Source: Isochrysis galbana (lineage: Eukaryota > Haptophyta > Isochrysidales > Isochrysidaceae). Taken from it: a stretch of DNA of 64,000 nucleotides. The DNA lies in NCBI GenBank assembly GCA_018136815.1, contig CM030942.1, positions 2,366,346-2,430,345 of the forward strand, written 5' to 3'. The position numbers and the translations under genes are program-made. Shown here in pieces: positions 31,887 to 44,401 of the stretch; position 1 is the stretch's first letter, and each line of letters begins with the position of its first letter. The notes beneath the pieces were generated by a model. That model was not told the origin of the DNA. It searched no databases and was given only the letters and a program-made list of their open reading frames with translations.

Positions 31887-32714
31887 TATGAGGTGCGCTG
31901 AGGGCCCCGAGTCGCTTACGCCTCAATCGGTCACTCCAGGATGAGTTCATCGTCGAGTCACTCCTTGACCGCCGCGGCGAGCCGCCTCGGTGCAAGTATC
32001 TCGCCGCTTCCCTTCCGTCCCCTCCGTTCCCATCTGAGGCAGTGGTAACCTCGGACCCGTCACTCCTATGAGCCGCCAGAGCGTGTGCTGGGGGGTCAGA
32101 CGGGACTTCGTACCGTCTTTTCGGACGAGGATTCTGAAAAGGACGGGAGACCCTCCGACCCGCGCTTTCGCCGGGGCTTTCCGCTCACGGTCAAAGATGT
32201 CTGTCGACCCCCTCCCCCCCATATTTTAGTACTTAATAGCAGTACTTAAAAAGCCCTGTTTGACCGCCCTACCTAGCAAACGGCGACGGAGCTAGGCATG
32301 AAAAACATCTCGTAATCTCTTCAGACACGAACAAAGACTTCTTCCGGACGCCGTTCCCGGAAGGGGCAAAACGGCGCCCGGATGAGGGCATCACCCAATC
32401 TTAGCCCCTCTTTCCTCTTTCTCACGCCGCTGGTCCAAGTTCGAAGCAGTGCGCGCGACCCCCCCTCCCCCAGTTTTCCATGGAAGGCAGCGGGGGGGGA
32501 GGGGGACATGATGTGGTAGGACAGGGAGGGTAGTTCAGAGTCGCAAAAGCACTCTGCCTCATGCCGTGCACGTAGCGGATAGTTTGTTAAGATTTTATTC
32601 CATCGCAAATCTCGTTGCATTTTACAAGTTACAAGGATAAAAGAGCTTCACTATCCCACGGAATACCGCAGCGATCTTTCCGCCGGCTTGGCAGGCCTCC
32701 TCGCCCTTTGCGTC
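31887..32714. other. Intergenic, no gene recognised
   Basis: Only short overlapping frames. Bases 32150-32320 include AGTACTTAATAGCAGTACTTAAAA, a small direct repeat. 32640-32714 is likely the 3' UTR of the fluoride-exporter gene. Confidence 0.45.
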
Positions 32715-34211
32715 TCACCAAATTGCCCATCCGTAGCACGGAATGGCGAGTGCGAGGCACATGCAGAGTGTAACGAGAGGGTAGATAAGCCCACGGCAGC
32801 TGCAGTGGTAGCCCGAGCCCGAGCGAAGGCTAGGCGAGAGCAACACTTGCACCTCGTTGATAAAGGTCGACACTGTGGAGAGGCAGCCGCAAAATCCAAT
32901 CACGATGCCACGCAACGCCGCCTCGCTGCGCCAACTCAAAGAGCGGCCGTCCGCAGCCCCCGAGTCTACGGTGGCGAGCAGGAGCGCAGCCAAGATGGAG
33001 GCAAGCAGATTTGCGGCGAGAGTCCCGATCGGCAGACCTGAACAATTGGAGAAGACGACGGCTAACCCTGGCGCCCCAATTGCTCTCGTGTAGCGACCGT
33101 TGAGGGCCTTGCTCAGACGCCAGCGCAATAGTGCTCCCACCGGCGCAAGAAGCACTGCCACACAAATACGCATGGATTCATCGTCACCGGTTGTGGCAGC
33201 AATGGCAGCAACAGAGGCAATGACGCCGATGAGAAGCAATAGGGAAAGCCAACGCCCCCCCCCCCTATGGCTCGTGCGAGCAACTGCGCTAATCGCAGCT
33301 TCTTTGTACACGGCAATGCGTATCATAGAACAACTCTTCAAGGAACCGCGCGTAGCACCGTCATCAAGAACTGAATCTATCTTCTGGGCGCCGCTTTCGG
33401 GCTGCTCCGACTGGCTAGGCGATTGCTGCAATGTGCATCTCAACGCCAGGAATGACCATAGAGCCGCCCGCTGGCCAAGAACAAGCGCGGCAAAGGGCGC
33501 AAGAAGTCCTATGACAGCTGCAATCGCAAAGGCGCGTCCATCCTGTTGGACCAACAGGTAATAGACCATGGCCTACATGGTGAGTAGAGGCAGGGCGAAG
33601 CAATTAGAGAGGTATCCTTCCGGTGTCCATACCACAAGACCTAAAGGTATCATCCTGCTGAGCCCAAAGAGTCCGCCTAAACGAACCCAGGATGGTGTCC
33701 TCCCCGAACTCGCGCACGGCAAGTGAGCAGCGGGTTAGCCAGTGCAGACCTGGTTCCAGGAGGAGTACGAAGTGAGCGAGCCACAGAAGCCGGTACGAAG
33801 TCCTAGCAGGATCGCCGACCACGTCATGGGCGTCCCACGAATAATAGGCAGCGGTTCCGAGCTGACGGTGTCCAAAGCAGCCGCATCTGCTTCGGGCGCT
33901 CCACTCCTCAAGGTCGCCGCGAGGGCTTTGCCGTCGCAGAGCGCTCCGAAGAGGAAGCAGCCGATCAGATTAGCTGGAAGCACTCCGAACAGCCCGTGTG
34001 AGCCGTCGAACGCGATCTGCGTGCCTCGGCCGAGCAGGAGGCGGCAGAGCATCCCGCTCGAGGAGAAAAGAGAAATCGCGATGGTCTCGTGTACGAGGTG
34101 GCACGAGATGCATGAGGGGTGAGGAGGAGGGGTAGGCATGCGCCTCCGAGGCTCGATGCAGATGGCGTGCAGATCCACTGCCTCCGCCGGGGGGGGGGAG
34201 ACGGATCTCAT
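32715..34211 (-). CDS. FEX1: Two-domain fluoride exporter (FEX / CrcB family)
   Basis: FEX proteins are plasma-membrane channels that expel fluoride; eukaryotic forms fuse two CrcB domains. Two exons, 34211-33750 and 33572-32715, with donor GTCTGC and acceptor CCATGTAG, join in phase 0 as ...SYSSWNQ|AMVYYLLV, giving 439 aa. The first CrcB domain shows the N-L-I-G segment (LPANLIGCFLFGAL) and the GFCGSLTSYSSW pore signature (~141-152). The second shows APVGALLRWRLS, GTLAANLLASILAA and GFCGCLSTVSTFINE (~375-390). Around eight or nine membrane segments are apparent, with a hydrophilic linker (~195-235). Residues 1-45 are a non-conserved leader. Alternative short exons between 33573 and 33749 cannot be excluded, but skipping them restores the family pattern. 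Confidence 0.88.
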
Positions 34212-35100
<889 letters not shown>

Positions 35101-35119
35101 ACATCATCGCCCTCATCTA

Positions 35120-35640
35120 GAGGCTTGCGCTTGGTGCACGTGCCCGCTTCGCGGGCGTGCCCCTGTCCCCCCCTAGCTCCCCATGGCCCCAAGGAAGCCT
35201 GCCACCAAGCTTGTGCCCGCCCCTGGCCACTACACCGTCCTGGCCCGCGCGATGCCCGAGCGATTGAGCGCGCCGCGACAGTCGAGGAAGTAAGGAAAGC
35301 GGCAGAGTACTGCCGCGCGAACGACGTTGGCGTCAAAGCCGCGGCTGCAGCGGCACTCCTCAAGCCAGGAAGTGGTCCGGGATGCCGGATGCGAACCAGC
35401 AGCTTCTCACACGAATGCCGACCGAGCGCACAAGCACACAAAGCTTGCACATTTGATACTGACCCACGCAGATGCACACACCACCCGCAGATTCGCCACC
35501 AGACTTCGGTCAAAAAAAAAAGATCTGAAGGTTCAGGGCTACACACCTATCGCCGGACAGCGCCTACTATTGCTACTGTACATCAGCCAAGGCGGCTTGC
35601 CTTCATTTGGTCTCCTTTCCCTCAGGGTTTCTTCCCCTCC
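35120..35640 (+). pseudogene. Transposase-like HTH fragment, second copy
   Basis: A start-like MAPRKPATK segment at 35182 leads, after one frame change near 35250, into RAATVEEVRKAAEYCRAND then VGVKAAAAAALLKPG (35265-35375), matching 19540-19640. The preceding bases 35120-35175 match 265-330. Downstream, 35510-35560 and 35588-35640 carry the CATCTGAAG-like and CTTCATTTGGTCTCC blocks also found elsewhere. The frame then breaks up. This is interpreted as mobile-element debris; the helix-turn-helix assignment is by eye. Confidence 0.4.
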
Positions 35641-36020
35641 CTGTGGGGACTCTCACCCTACCATGAGCCCCCCCCGCGAGCACCCCCAAGGAGAGGCCCA
35701 GGAGCACCCCGTACGCGACCAGAACGGCGTCGCCTTGGCTCGGTATGAGGGCGCGCCCCGAGAGGGCCTCCTTCGACAAGGATTCATTGTGGTGACGTTG
35801 GTGAACATCTCGAGGAGACGAGGAGAAAAATAAGTCGTTAGAGCTAGCATTCTCGGAGCTCTTCCCGGTCCTCCCACCGAGTTTCACTCCTGGACATGCC
35901 TCTTTGAATTTACGAGAGAAGAAAGCGCGCGCGCGCCGCCGCGCGCATTCTGTCAGATTGACCCCTCGCGCGAGCGGTGGGAGGGGGAAAGCGCGCGCAC
36001 GCGCGCAGTGGGGGGAGGGA
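35641..36020. other. Leader of the FkbM-like gene, no other feature
   Basis: GC-rich sequence with GCGCGC runs from 35925 to 36010. No further gene is supported. Confidence 0.4.
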
Positions 36021-36563
36021 ATGACGTGCGCTACCGGGCAGCCCTTCGCGGTGCGCGCGCGCGGCCTCGCCTTCACGCAGTGCCTCCACGAGGGCGCCGA
36101 CACCATCGGCGACTACGTGCGCAAGCACGGGCGATGGACGGGCTGCGACACCCTCGCGAGCACGTGGGAGAGGCCGGAGGTCGCGGCGGGCGGCGGCGTC
36201 TTCGTCGACGTCGGCGCCAACATCGGCAGCTGCACGCTCCTCATGCTCGCCCTCGGCGCCACGGTGCACGCCTTCGAGCCCGTGCCCGACAACGTCCGGC
36301 TGCTCAACGCGTCCGTCCGCGCCAACCCCGGCTTCGCCGACCGCGTCGTCGTCAAGCAGCTCGCACTCGGCGCGCGCCCGCAGCGCGCGGCCTCGCTCTT
36401 CGTGCAGGCGCGCAACTCGGGCAACGCCGTGCTCCACGTGCCCGTGCCCGACCGCGCGACCGACCAGATGCACGCGCCGATCCCTCCGGCGCAGCCTCCT
36501 CCTCCGGAGCGCGCGGCGCCTCTGTCTCCATCTCCGTCTGATCCGTCGTGGAGATGTGACTGA
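36021..36563 (+). CDS. FkbM-family methyltransferase, C-terminally truncated
   Basis: The 180-aa frame contains the N-terminal half of the FkbM SAM-dependent methyltransferase domain: VFVDVGANIGSCTLLML (motif I, residues about 54-70), HAFEPVPDNVRLLNASV (motif II acidic residue), and VVVKQLALGARP. FkbM enzymes O-methylate sugars, lipids or polyketides. The expected C-terminal part (TLDE...LLKIDVEGHE...) is missing: the frame turns into a Pro/Ser-rich tail and stops at 36563, where base composition also shifts from very GC-rich to AT-richer. Either a 3' exon lies elsewhere, or the gene was cut by the mobile elements that follow. Start at 36021 is the ATG nearest the domain; an in-frame ATG at 35904 gives only an Arg-rich leader. 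Confidence 0.65.
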   Translation: MTCATGQPFAVRARGLAFTQCLHEGADTIGDYVRKHGRWTGCDTLASTWERPEVAAGGGVFVDVGANIGSCTLLMLALGATVHAFEPVPDNVRLLNASVRANPGFADRVVVKQLALGARPQRAASLFVQARNSGNAVLHVPVPDRATDQMHAPIPPAQPPPPERAAPLSPSPSDPSWRCD

Positions 36564-36619
36564 TACGGTGAAGGTGTTCTTGTGAATGGGAATAACTGCG
36601 TAACTTAAAACCCGTAAGG

Positions 36620-36965
36620 CGAGTTAGATAAGGACACCTATTTCGATTTCCTGACAGAAAATGCGCCTTTTTGGGATTCGGAGAATGTGCTCGACAGCAT
36701 CGATTCTCTGAAGAAGGAAGTGTTCAAGGCTGCCTCAGACAGCGTGCTCAGCCGCGCATGGGGAAGTTCTGGTTAGACCATGTCAAGGATGTAAAACTGA
36801 ACCAGAAAGATTACGAGAACGCCGTCGTCAGGGCCACCCTTGAGCTTATGTTCCCAACCATCAGAAGTAAAATCCCATCCATCCAGGCCATCAAAAGCGC
36901 AATGTCATGGTTGATGACGCGCAGCAGCTTCAACCCATACCCGGCGGATGGAGAAGTCGGATGAT
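36620..36965 (+). pseudogene. Broken ORF of unknown type, frameshifted
   Basis: Two frames read as one protein interrupted near 36750: DTYFDFLTENAPFWDSENVL...DSVLSRAWG in one frame and GKFWLDHVKDVKLNQKDYEN...LELMFPTIRSKIPSIQ in the next. The composition is AT-richer than the neighbours. I do not recognise the family; its position next to retroelement debris suggests a mobile-element or virus-derived relic. Confidence 0.4.
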
Positions 36966-37009
36966 GCGCCAAAGAGGACGGAAGGGTCCCAAGCCATTCC
37001 TATCGACGC

Positions 37010-37200
37010 ACCCGGGCACGTTGCCCATGGTTGCAACGGTGGTTTGACGCGCGGCGGTCGTGAAAGGCTTCGAGGTAGGCGCGGCGCATCGTCTTCGGCA
37101 CGTAGAGGCAGAGCTTCTCGCCGTCTCTCGTCGGCACTCGTCGATAGAGTAGTCCTGATCGCAACAGGCATCGCCCATCTAAGTCCTTCGAATTTTTGTT
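37010..37200 (-). mobile_element. Ty3/Gypsy-like fragment (RNase H-integrase boundary)
   Basis: The minus strand encodes DGRCLLRSGLLYRRVPTRDG then KLCLYVPKTMRRAYLEAFHD, the segment that in Gypsy polyproteins precedes the integrase HHCC zinc finger (pattern D-G-x-L-Y-R...lrlyVPk.lR...l...HD). The frame then stops at 37000. It abuts the LINE fragment at about 37200, so two element types are joined end to end. Confidence 0.55.
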
Positions 37201-38256
37201 CGTTCGGTTTGCCGCATGAGGCGGCCGCATATCGGTCCACCCATTTTAGCGATCGGCCCAAGCTTGCGTAATCGGATGCGAGGAGTTGGGTGTCGTCGGC
37301 GAATTGGCTGATTTTGAGCTCGGCCCCGTTGATTATGATCCCGTTTATGTTGTCGTCTTCGTTTATCGCCCTGGTTAGGGCTTCCGCTGTCAGCAGGAAG
37401 GCTAGCGGGGAAAGCGGGCATCCTTGTGGGACGCCGCTGGCTATGTTGAAAGGGAAAGGAAAGGGAAGCTTCTGTCCCCGTTTGTTTTTATGTATCTGAT
37501 CGGCTTGGCGTCCGAGTTGGTGAGGGTCCGCGCATATCTCTGAAAGTCGCGTCCGAACTTTAGTTTCTCGAGTGCGAGGTGATAGAACCCCCAGTTCACT
37601 CTGTCGAAGGCTTTCTCCCAGTCCAGTGCTAGCATGATTCCGGGCTCTTTCGTTTCATCTAGATATGCCTGTGTGAGTTGGAGAAGGTGTGTGGCCTCTC
37701 CAATGAGTCCTTCGGGTACGAAGCCCAGTTGGTCTTTGGATATTATGTGTCCTATCACTTGTTTTAGCCTGTTTGTTAGGATCTTGGCTAGAATTTTATA
37801 ATTATTATCGCTTTGTAGTAGCGTTATGGGCCTATAGTTTCTTGGATCCCGCGTGTCTCCTTTCTTGTATAGAACTATGATGTCACCCTCTCTCATGGAT
37901 ACACTGAGTTGTCCTTCCGCTAGGGCGAAGTTCAAGACTCTGAGGAAGTCGTGTTTTACTAGTTCGGTGTACTTTTTGTAGAACTCAGCCGGCAAGGCGT
38001 CCGGTCCTGCGCTTTTCCCGTTGCCTATCTCGCCTATGGCTTTGGTTAGCTCTTCTAGCGTTATGCGGCCCTCTAGGGCTGTACTGTCCCTCGCCGTGAG
38101 AGGCTGCGATTCCAGCAAGTTTTCCAGCTCTAGGTCTCTGGTTGCCGTGCGCTCTTGGTACCTGGAGGTGACATCGTGCTGAAGTTGTAAGTTGTGCCAC
38201 TGCGCTTGTGAGAGAGAGCCACGAGGCCCTTTGGACGTCCCCATGGCATATGGCAT
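37200..38256 (-). mobile_element. LINE-type reverse transcriptase, broken
   Basis: A 271-aa minus-strand frame (38256-37441) carries non-LTR reverse transcriptase motifs: GNGKSAGPDALPAEFYK, VLYKKGDTRDPRNYRPITLL, ILTNRLKQVIGHIISKDQ and LALDWEKAFDRVNW (motif A). A frameshift near 37450 is followed in another frame by IASGVPQGCPLSPLAFLL (37430-37375) and ISQFADDTQLLA (catalytic FADD, about 37310-37270). No endonuclease domain is seen upstream and the 3' end is cut at the Gypsy fragment. It is therefore a dead, doubly truncated copy. Confidence 0.9.
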
Positions 38257-38300
38257 GCGAGTTCTGCCTTGAGCCTTGAGAGCCTACATTGTGTGGGCGA

Positions 38301-38780
38301 GCGTGCTGGATGGGGTTCTGCGCGTAGGAGCGCGTATGCAAGCCGGTGTCACATCCGCTCCTCAGGTTGGGGCTGAAAGTGGTGTGGTGTGGGGCCGGCG
38401 GCCATGCTGCGTGGGCAGGTGACAGGTGAGCAGCAGAAATCGGTCGAGTGCGGTCAGAGTGCGGTGGCATGAAAGGCCGGTGAGACCGCCGACCGGTGTA
38501 CCCGGACCATTTAGTCCGAACACCAGCAACAAGGGGGCAGGGGGGGCTGACCACTGACCACCGCCGTGCTGCTCTCGCGCTGGAGCGGGGCGAAGGTCGG
38601 CCTGTCAGGCGGGTCGGTCGCCATCGCTCTGCCTCGGATTCGGATTAGAGCGGGGAGAGAGACGAGGGGAAATCTTCCCCCGCTCCGACGATAAAAAAAT
38701 GTGGGCCTCCGGATCAACAAGAGCTTTTTTGATCAACAAGAGCTTTTTTCAACCCACTCTCCCCCACCTCTATCAGTGCC
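38301..38780 (-). repeat. Dispersed repeat, copy B (5' of LINE RT)
   Basis: Inverted partner of 330-775. It lies immediately upstream of the LINE reverse transcriptase on the same strand. It contains a small tandem duplication, AAGAGCTTTTTTGATCAAC, at 38719-38755 that copy A lacks. Confidence 0.75.
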
Positions 38781-38809
38781 GCGTGCCGCTGCTGTCACCA
38801 GCACTTGCC

Positions 38810-38975
38810 TTGCACCAACAAGCCAAGCCACGACGACACATGACTGCGGCGCTGCCCCGAGGAAACGCCTCGGGCTCCCCGCAAGGCAATTGTGTTGCGC
38901 GCTGCTGCTGGCGCGCCCTCGCATGGGGTCTCCAAAGTCAAGATCAGCCTTGCTGTGACAAGAAAAGCATGCGGC
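38810..38975 (+). mobile_element. Diverged gag 5' fragment
   Basis: Bases 38855-38965 resemble the start of the gag frame at 61540-61650: CCGAGGAAA, then CTCCCCGCAAG, GGCGCGCCCTCGCA, TCTCCAA and AGCCTTGCT(G/C)TGACAAG in the same order. No open frame remains. Confidence 0.55.
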
Positions 38976-40566
38976 CCCCCCTTGCTTCGAGCACACGGCA
39001 GCCGCCCGTGATCTCGTCCCCTACCCACAACATCAGTTGCTCGCCCAAACTAGAAGCAAAAGGAAAATAAAGGAAAGGCTTCAGCGCCGACGAAAGACTC
39101 CTTTCCAGTGCCATGATATCGGTCGCCAAACGGGAGCACTCGGGGGAGAGAGGAAGGCATAGTCGGAGAGTGACAAGCGACAACAAAAACCGTCATGCAG
39201 CAGTGGTATCGTGAGCATACGACGGCCGGGCGATCGGCTATAGTGCACACAACAAATGTGCCACGAGTGGGGAGCTCGTCAAAGTGAGCGCGCGACGCAT
39301 GCATGTGCACTTCACCGTCGATCGGCTGAACGGGGGGGGGGGGGGGGGGGGGGGACGGTGCGACCCAAAGCGCTCGAGAGCATGCGAAGAGTCTGGACTA
39401 GTCATGAAATGCATAGCAAAGGTGGCTAAAAGTCGAAACGCATAGCAAAGGTGGCTAAAAACGGCTCTACGTGCTTCCTAAAATCTACTCGTTCTAGGAG
39501 TCCTACGAAAAAATTCGGCGAAAGAAAACCACCCAGTGCTGTGGCTCGTTCTCGTGCAAGTACGTGCGCTCGGATCGTACGAATGAAAATTATAGATGGT
39601 CTTCACGTGTGTTCAAACTAGTCCAGATTTGCTCTGCTTTGCTCGGTGTGCACATCGCCTTGCTTCATGTCATGCGCGCATCACAAGTGGTGGTTACGCA
39701 TGATCCGCGCGTCGAGATCGAGCCACGAACGCGTGCGCCCATTTGGCTCAGACAGCTGACTCAGCCCTTGCGGCGGGAGCGCCGCGTAGGATGGATGAGA
39801 GTGCAACTAGCGGATTCCGCATGCTTCTCATGCCGCTTTTGCGGCGTGGGGGAGGCAGGCCCAAGCTGCGACGGTATTGTTTTGTTGGCGAGGTGGAGGT
39901 TGGGTAGGAGCCGTCCACAGGGGTCACAGCCACGAATCTGGGAAGGGCCGATTCTGGTAAGCTGCCACCCGGTACGGAAAGGGTGGAAAGGCTCGCAAAG
40001 ACATGCCGCGATACGGGCGAATCGACCGTATGCCTGCCGAAACCGAGGCAAGTGGGTGAGGGCAGGTCAGTCTTGAACGAAACCGTGCTTTGGCTGGAGA
40101 TGCCACACTCGAAGGGACGTGAAACCAGCTCACCTTGGGGACGCCCCGTCGCAAGAAGAAGGAGTTTCCGACGCGCGGTAAGGGGAATCGAAGTAGGAGT
40201 CATCATCCGAGCCGAATCTTCTACGCCGGAGATTGTGGCAAGCATCTGCAAGTAACACGAGCTCTCCTATTAGAAGCAGGTCGGCCGCCATCGAGATGCG
40301 AATCCAAAGGGCGTCAAAATCATGGTGCCCCTCCTCCATCTCCACCTGCAGCGTGGAGGGTGGCGATCGGTAGCAAGGACTTTTAGGGTTTCAAGCCGGC
40401 TGGCCGCAATGTTTGACAGCGTGAGGGGTCTTCTAAAACGCGGTGGCGGTATCTCGAAGGGAGCACACAGCTAGAGTCATGGGTTGCGAGACGCGTCGTG
40501 CATCCGCCCGATATCTCAAAGAGGATACAGCAAGGCGCGAGGGCGCAGCTCATGCCAGGTAATGCA
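38976..40566. other. Intergenic, no gene recognised
   Basis: Contains a ~23-base G-run at 39332-39354, a tandem duplication CGCATAGCAAAGGTGGCTAAAA-type at about 39408-39463, and a stretch (39700-40520) of moderate complexity with open frames on both strands but no recognisable protein or RNA. Part of 40400-40566 may be 3' UTR of the following minus-strand gene. Confidence 0.4.
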
Positions 40567-41133
40567 TCAGGGAGCGCGGGCCCACACCTGCATCTCTAGC
40601 CAGTCTTCCTTGGCATACGTGTCTACGTCGACACTCTCAGCACGCATCACATAGTCAACGAGGATGGGCAGGGTGGACACCAGGCAACCAACGGTTGCCC
40701 AATCGAGCGGTGTCGGCTCGAGCTGTTTTTTGGACGCCTGCAACACGAGTAGCACGAGTGCGCACGCAGCAACGAAGAAGCCTGTGCCAAACAGGTATGG
40801 GATGGCAAGCGAGGAAGCTGCACCAATGAAGCAGGTGACGGCTGCAGCGGCGAGGAGTGTGCGCACACGCCGCTCTGCGTTGGCCTCACGCTGGTCGAAG
40901 CCTCGCAAACGCGTGTGCCACCGCTTGGCCCGAGGGGTTGTCTGCGAAAAGGGGAAGAGGCAATCGCACAGCCCACGCCAGAATAGTAAAAGGGGGGTGC
41001 AGACTGAGGACCGGGAAAAGCCGTCGGTCGAGGTGGAATGTGAAACTTCGGAGAGGGAGAGGCGAGAGTTCGAGCTCCGCCCTATCTCAGGCGCTCCTCG
41101 ACTCTCCTCTGCCTCCAGATTCGAAGTGAGCAT
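40567..41133 (-). CDS. Small membrane protein, unknown, 188 aa
   Basis: The ORF begins MLTSNLEAEESRG at 41133. A Ser-rich N-terminal half (about residues 1-95) includes a basic segment TPRAKRWHTRLRGFDQREAN, followed by three hydrophobic segments: TLLAAAAVTCFIGAASSLAIP (~103-123), FFVAACALVLLVLQA (~130-144) and TVGCLVSTLPILVDYVM (~155-172), then an acidic tail. I do not recognise the family. Codon use fits the neighbouring genes, and a purine-rich strand with a long GA tract lies upstream, as for other genes here. The start could be further upstream, but the sequence before 41133 is simple repeat. Confidence 0.5.
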   Translation of the reverse strand: MLTSNLEAEESRGAPEIGRSSNSRLSLSEVSHSTSTDGFSRSSVCTPLLLFWRGLCDCLFPFSQTTPRAKRWHTRLRGFDQREANAERRVRTLLAAAAVTCFIGAASSLAIPYLFGTGFFVAACALVLLVLQASKKQLEPTPLDWATVGCLVSTLPILVDYVMRAESVDVDTYAKEDWLEMQVWARAP

Positions 41134-41450
41134 CAGCACCCCGCTGCTTGGAAAGTGCGAGGGAGGGAGAAGGAGTGAGAGGGAGGGAGGACTGAAGAGA
41201 ACGGGAAAAGAGCCGTCAGGAAGGTAAAGAAGGAAGCGGCAGTATTGCTGGAGGCCGGGGAAAGGCAAGGCGGCCGTGGAAGGGGAGTGGGAGAGCGAGA
41301 GGAGAAGAGGAGAGGGGCGAAGGGGGTGGAAGGGAAGAAGGTCGATGGGGAGGGAGGGAGGGAGGGAGGGAGGGAGGGAGAGGGAGAAGGGGGCGAGCGC
41401 GCCGCGGACGGCGCCGCGCTCTTCCCGCGCCTCTCGTCTCCTTCCCTCGT

Positions 41451-43150
<1,700 letters not shown>

Positions 43151-43702
43151 CTATGCGTGTTGAGTTTTCATCTTCTTCGTCTTTTTCTCACACCCCTCTT
43201 CCTCGATGGCGACGATGTCGTTCGGCTGATCTTGGATGGCGAGATCTGTGATGCGTGAGAGGACGCTTGGTCGGTCCTGCACGTAGAGCTTGCCCGCTGT
43301 TCGGCGCACTTGCGCCATGGGATTCGTTTCAGCGTACGCGACCGCCATGATGTATTCCATGCAGAGGTACGCGACGGCGGCCTCGTCTCCAATGTACTTG
43401 GTCTTGGGGATCCTGTCGTACTCGTCGGATTAGTCGCCGACGAGCATGAGGGTTGCCTTGCACCAACGGCCCATGTGTGGCTCGATGAGTGCCCACATCG
43501 ACGGGTAGCGTTCCTTGGCCAGATCCACGCGGAAGTCTCTACATCCACGGCCCATGCCAGAGGCTGTGACGAGCAGCATCGCCAGGATGGCGCCGCCCAT
43601 GCCCTCCTCCATGTGTTCGCAGAACCTGAAGGCTGGGGTGCGGATCTCCTCGTAGGTGCGCTGACCAAGTCGCTTGGCGATGTAGACAAAGTACTGGCCC
43701 AT
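43151..43702 (-). pseudogene. MGQYF-start protein with one in-frame stop
   Basis: Starting at the ATG at 43702, the frame reads MGQYFVYIAKRLGQ..., passes GMGRGCRDFRVDLA and MGRWCKATLMLVGD, meets TAA at 43432-43430, then continues in the same frame SDEYDRIPKTKYIGDEAAVA...to a stop at 43151. The two halves read as one protein of 183 aa; the stop replaces a residue in a GD-x-S/A-D context. The MGQ(Y/F)(F/Y) opening with a later W-x...GD(Y)-x-D motif recalls a family of uncharacterised protist and fungal proteins, recalled from memory only. Possible explanations are a nonsense mutation, a sequencing error, or stop readthrough. Upstream in-frame codons to 44401 are Glu/Thr/Ser-rich and could be a genuine N-terminal extension. 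Confidence 0.5.
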
Positions 43703-44401
43703 GTCGAAAGGAGCGAGGAGGGTTGTGGAAGAGGAGAGTGAAGCGGAGGGGAGGACCCCGGAGTTTCGCCAGATGCGTGTGGATCGGTCCCCCCTGCGGG
43801 GGCGCCGTGCGTGTGGCGCCTCGGCGGTATCGGCCTCCTCCTTCTCCTCCTCCTCGAGCTGCGTGGCCACCTGCGTGGCCTCTTCCAGCTGCGTGGCCTC
43901 TTCGAATCGAGTGAAGACTTCTACGGCTGGTGCGTCGGACGCAGCCGTCTTCTCCTTCTCCGTCTTCTCCGTCTTCTCGTCCTCCGCTTCATTGTCCTCG
44001 GTGAGAGCGAGCGCGTGGACGGTCTCCACCTCCTCCATCGACTCGGCTGGCTCCTCGACCTCCGCAGCCGGCGCAGTGGGAAGAAGAAAGCCTGGAGCGT
44101 CCGACGCACAGTTCTCGTTCTTCTCTTCTCCTCCCTCCTCCACAGAGTCCTCGTCGGTGGTGGTGGTGGTGGACTCCTCGGTCGGAGAAAGGGTCTCCTC
44201 CTCGGCACCAGGAACGCGAACAAGCTCCGCCTCCTCCGCCGCGTCCTTGGAGCAGGAGGAGGAACGAGTCGTGCGAGCAGCGCTTCCGCTCGGCGTCCAG
44301 TCGACAGGTGGCCGTGTCGAGGGAGTCGAACGAAGCCAGCGAGCAGGTGCACGAGAGGAGAGGACGGAGGACCGTACGGATGCGCGCCGAGTCGCCACCA
44401 T
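43703..44401 (-). CDS. Acidic low-complexity ORF in frame with the MGQ protein (doubtful)
   Basis: 233 codons from MVATRRASVRSS to the MGQ start, with no stop. The first 75 residues are Arg/Ser-rich, like a targeting leader; the rest is Glu/Thr-rich (EEATQLEEATQVATQLEEEE). It may be an N-terminal extension of the MGQ protein, a separate exon, or a chance frame. Bases 43780-43815 contain CGGTCCCCCCTGCGGGGGCGCCGTGCGTG, part of a dispersed repeat, which argues that part of this frame is not ancient coding sequence. Confidence 0.3.

Noticed and set aside
33573..33822. 72-codon minus-strand ORF between the fluoride-exporter exons as a middle exon
   Set aside because: Joining 33750 directly to 33572 restores the CrcB helix pattern and uses valid GT-AG sites in phase 0; the ORF is intronic.
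39748..40251. 167-codon minus ORF as a gene
   Set aside because: No family pattern, composition resembles chance frames and several overlapping frames exist on both strands.
43168..43689. 173-codon Ser/Arg-rich ORF overlapping the MGQ protein
   Set aside because: It is an alternative frame of the same DNA with shadow-like composition; the MGQ frame gives a protein-like sequence.
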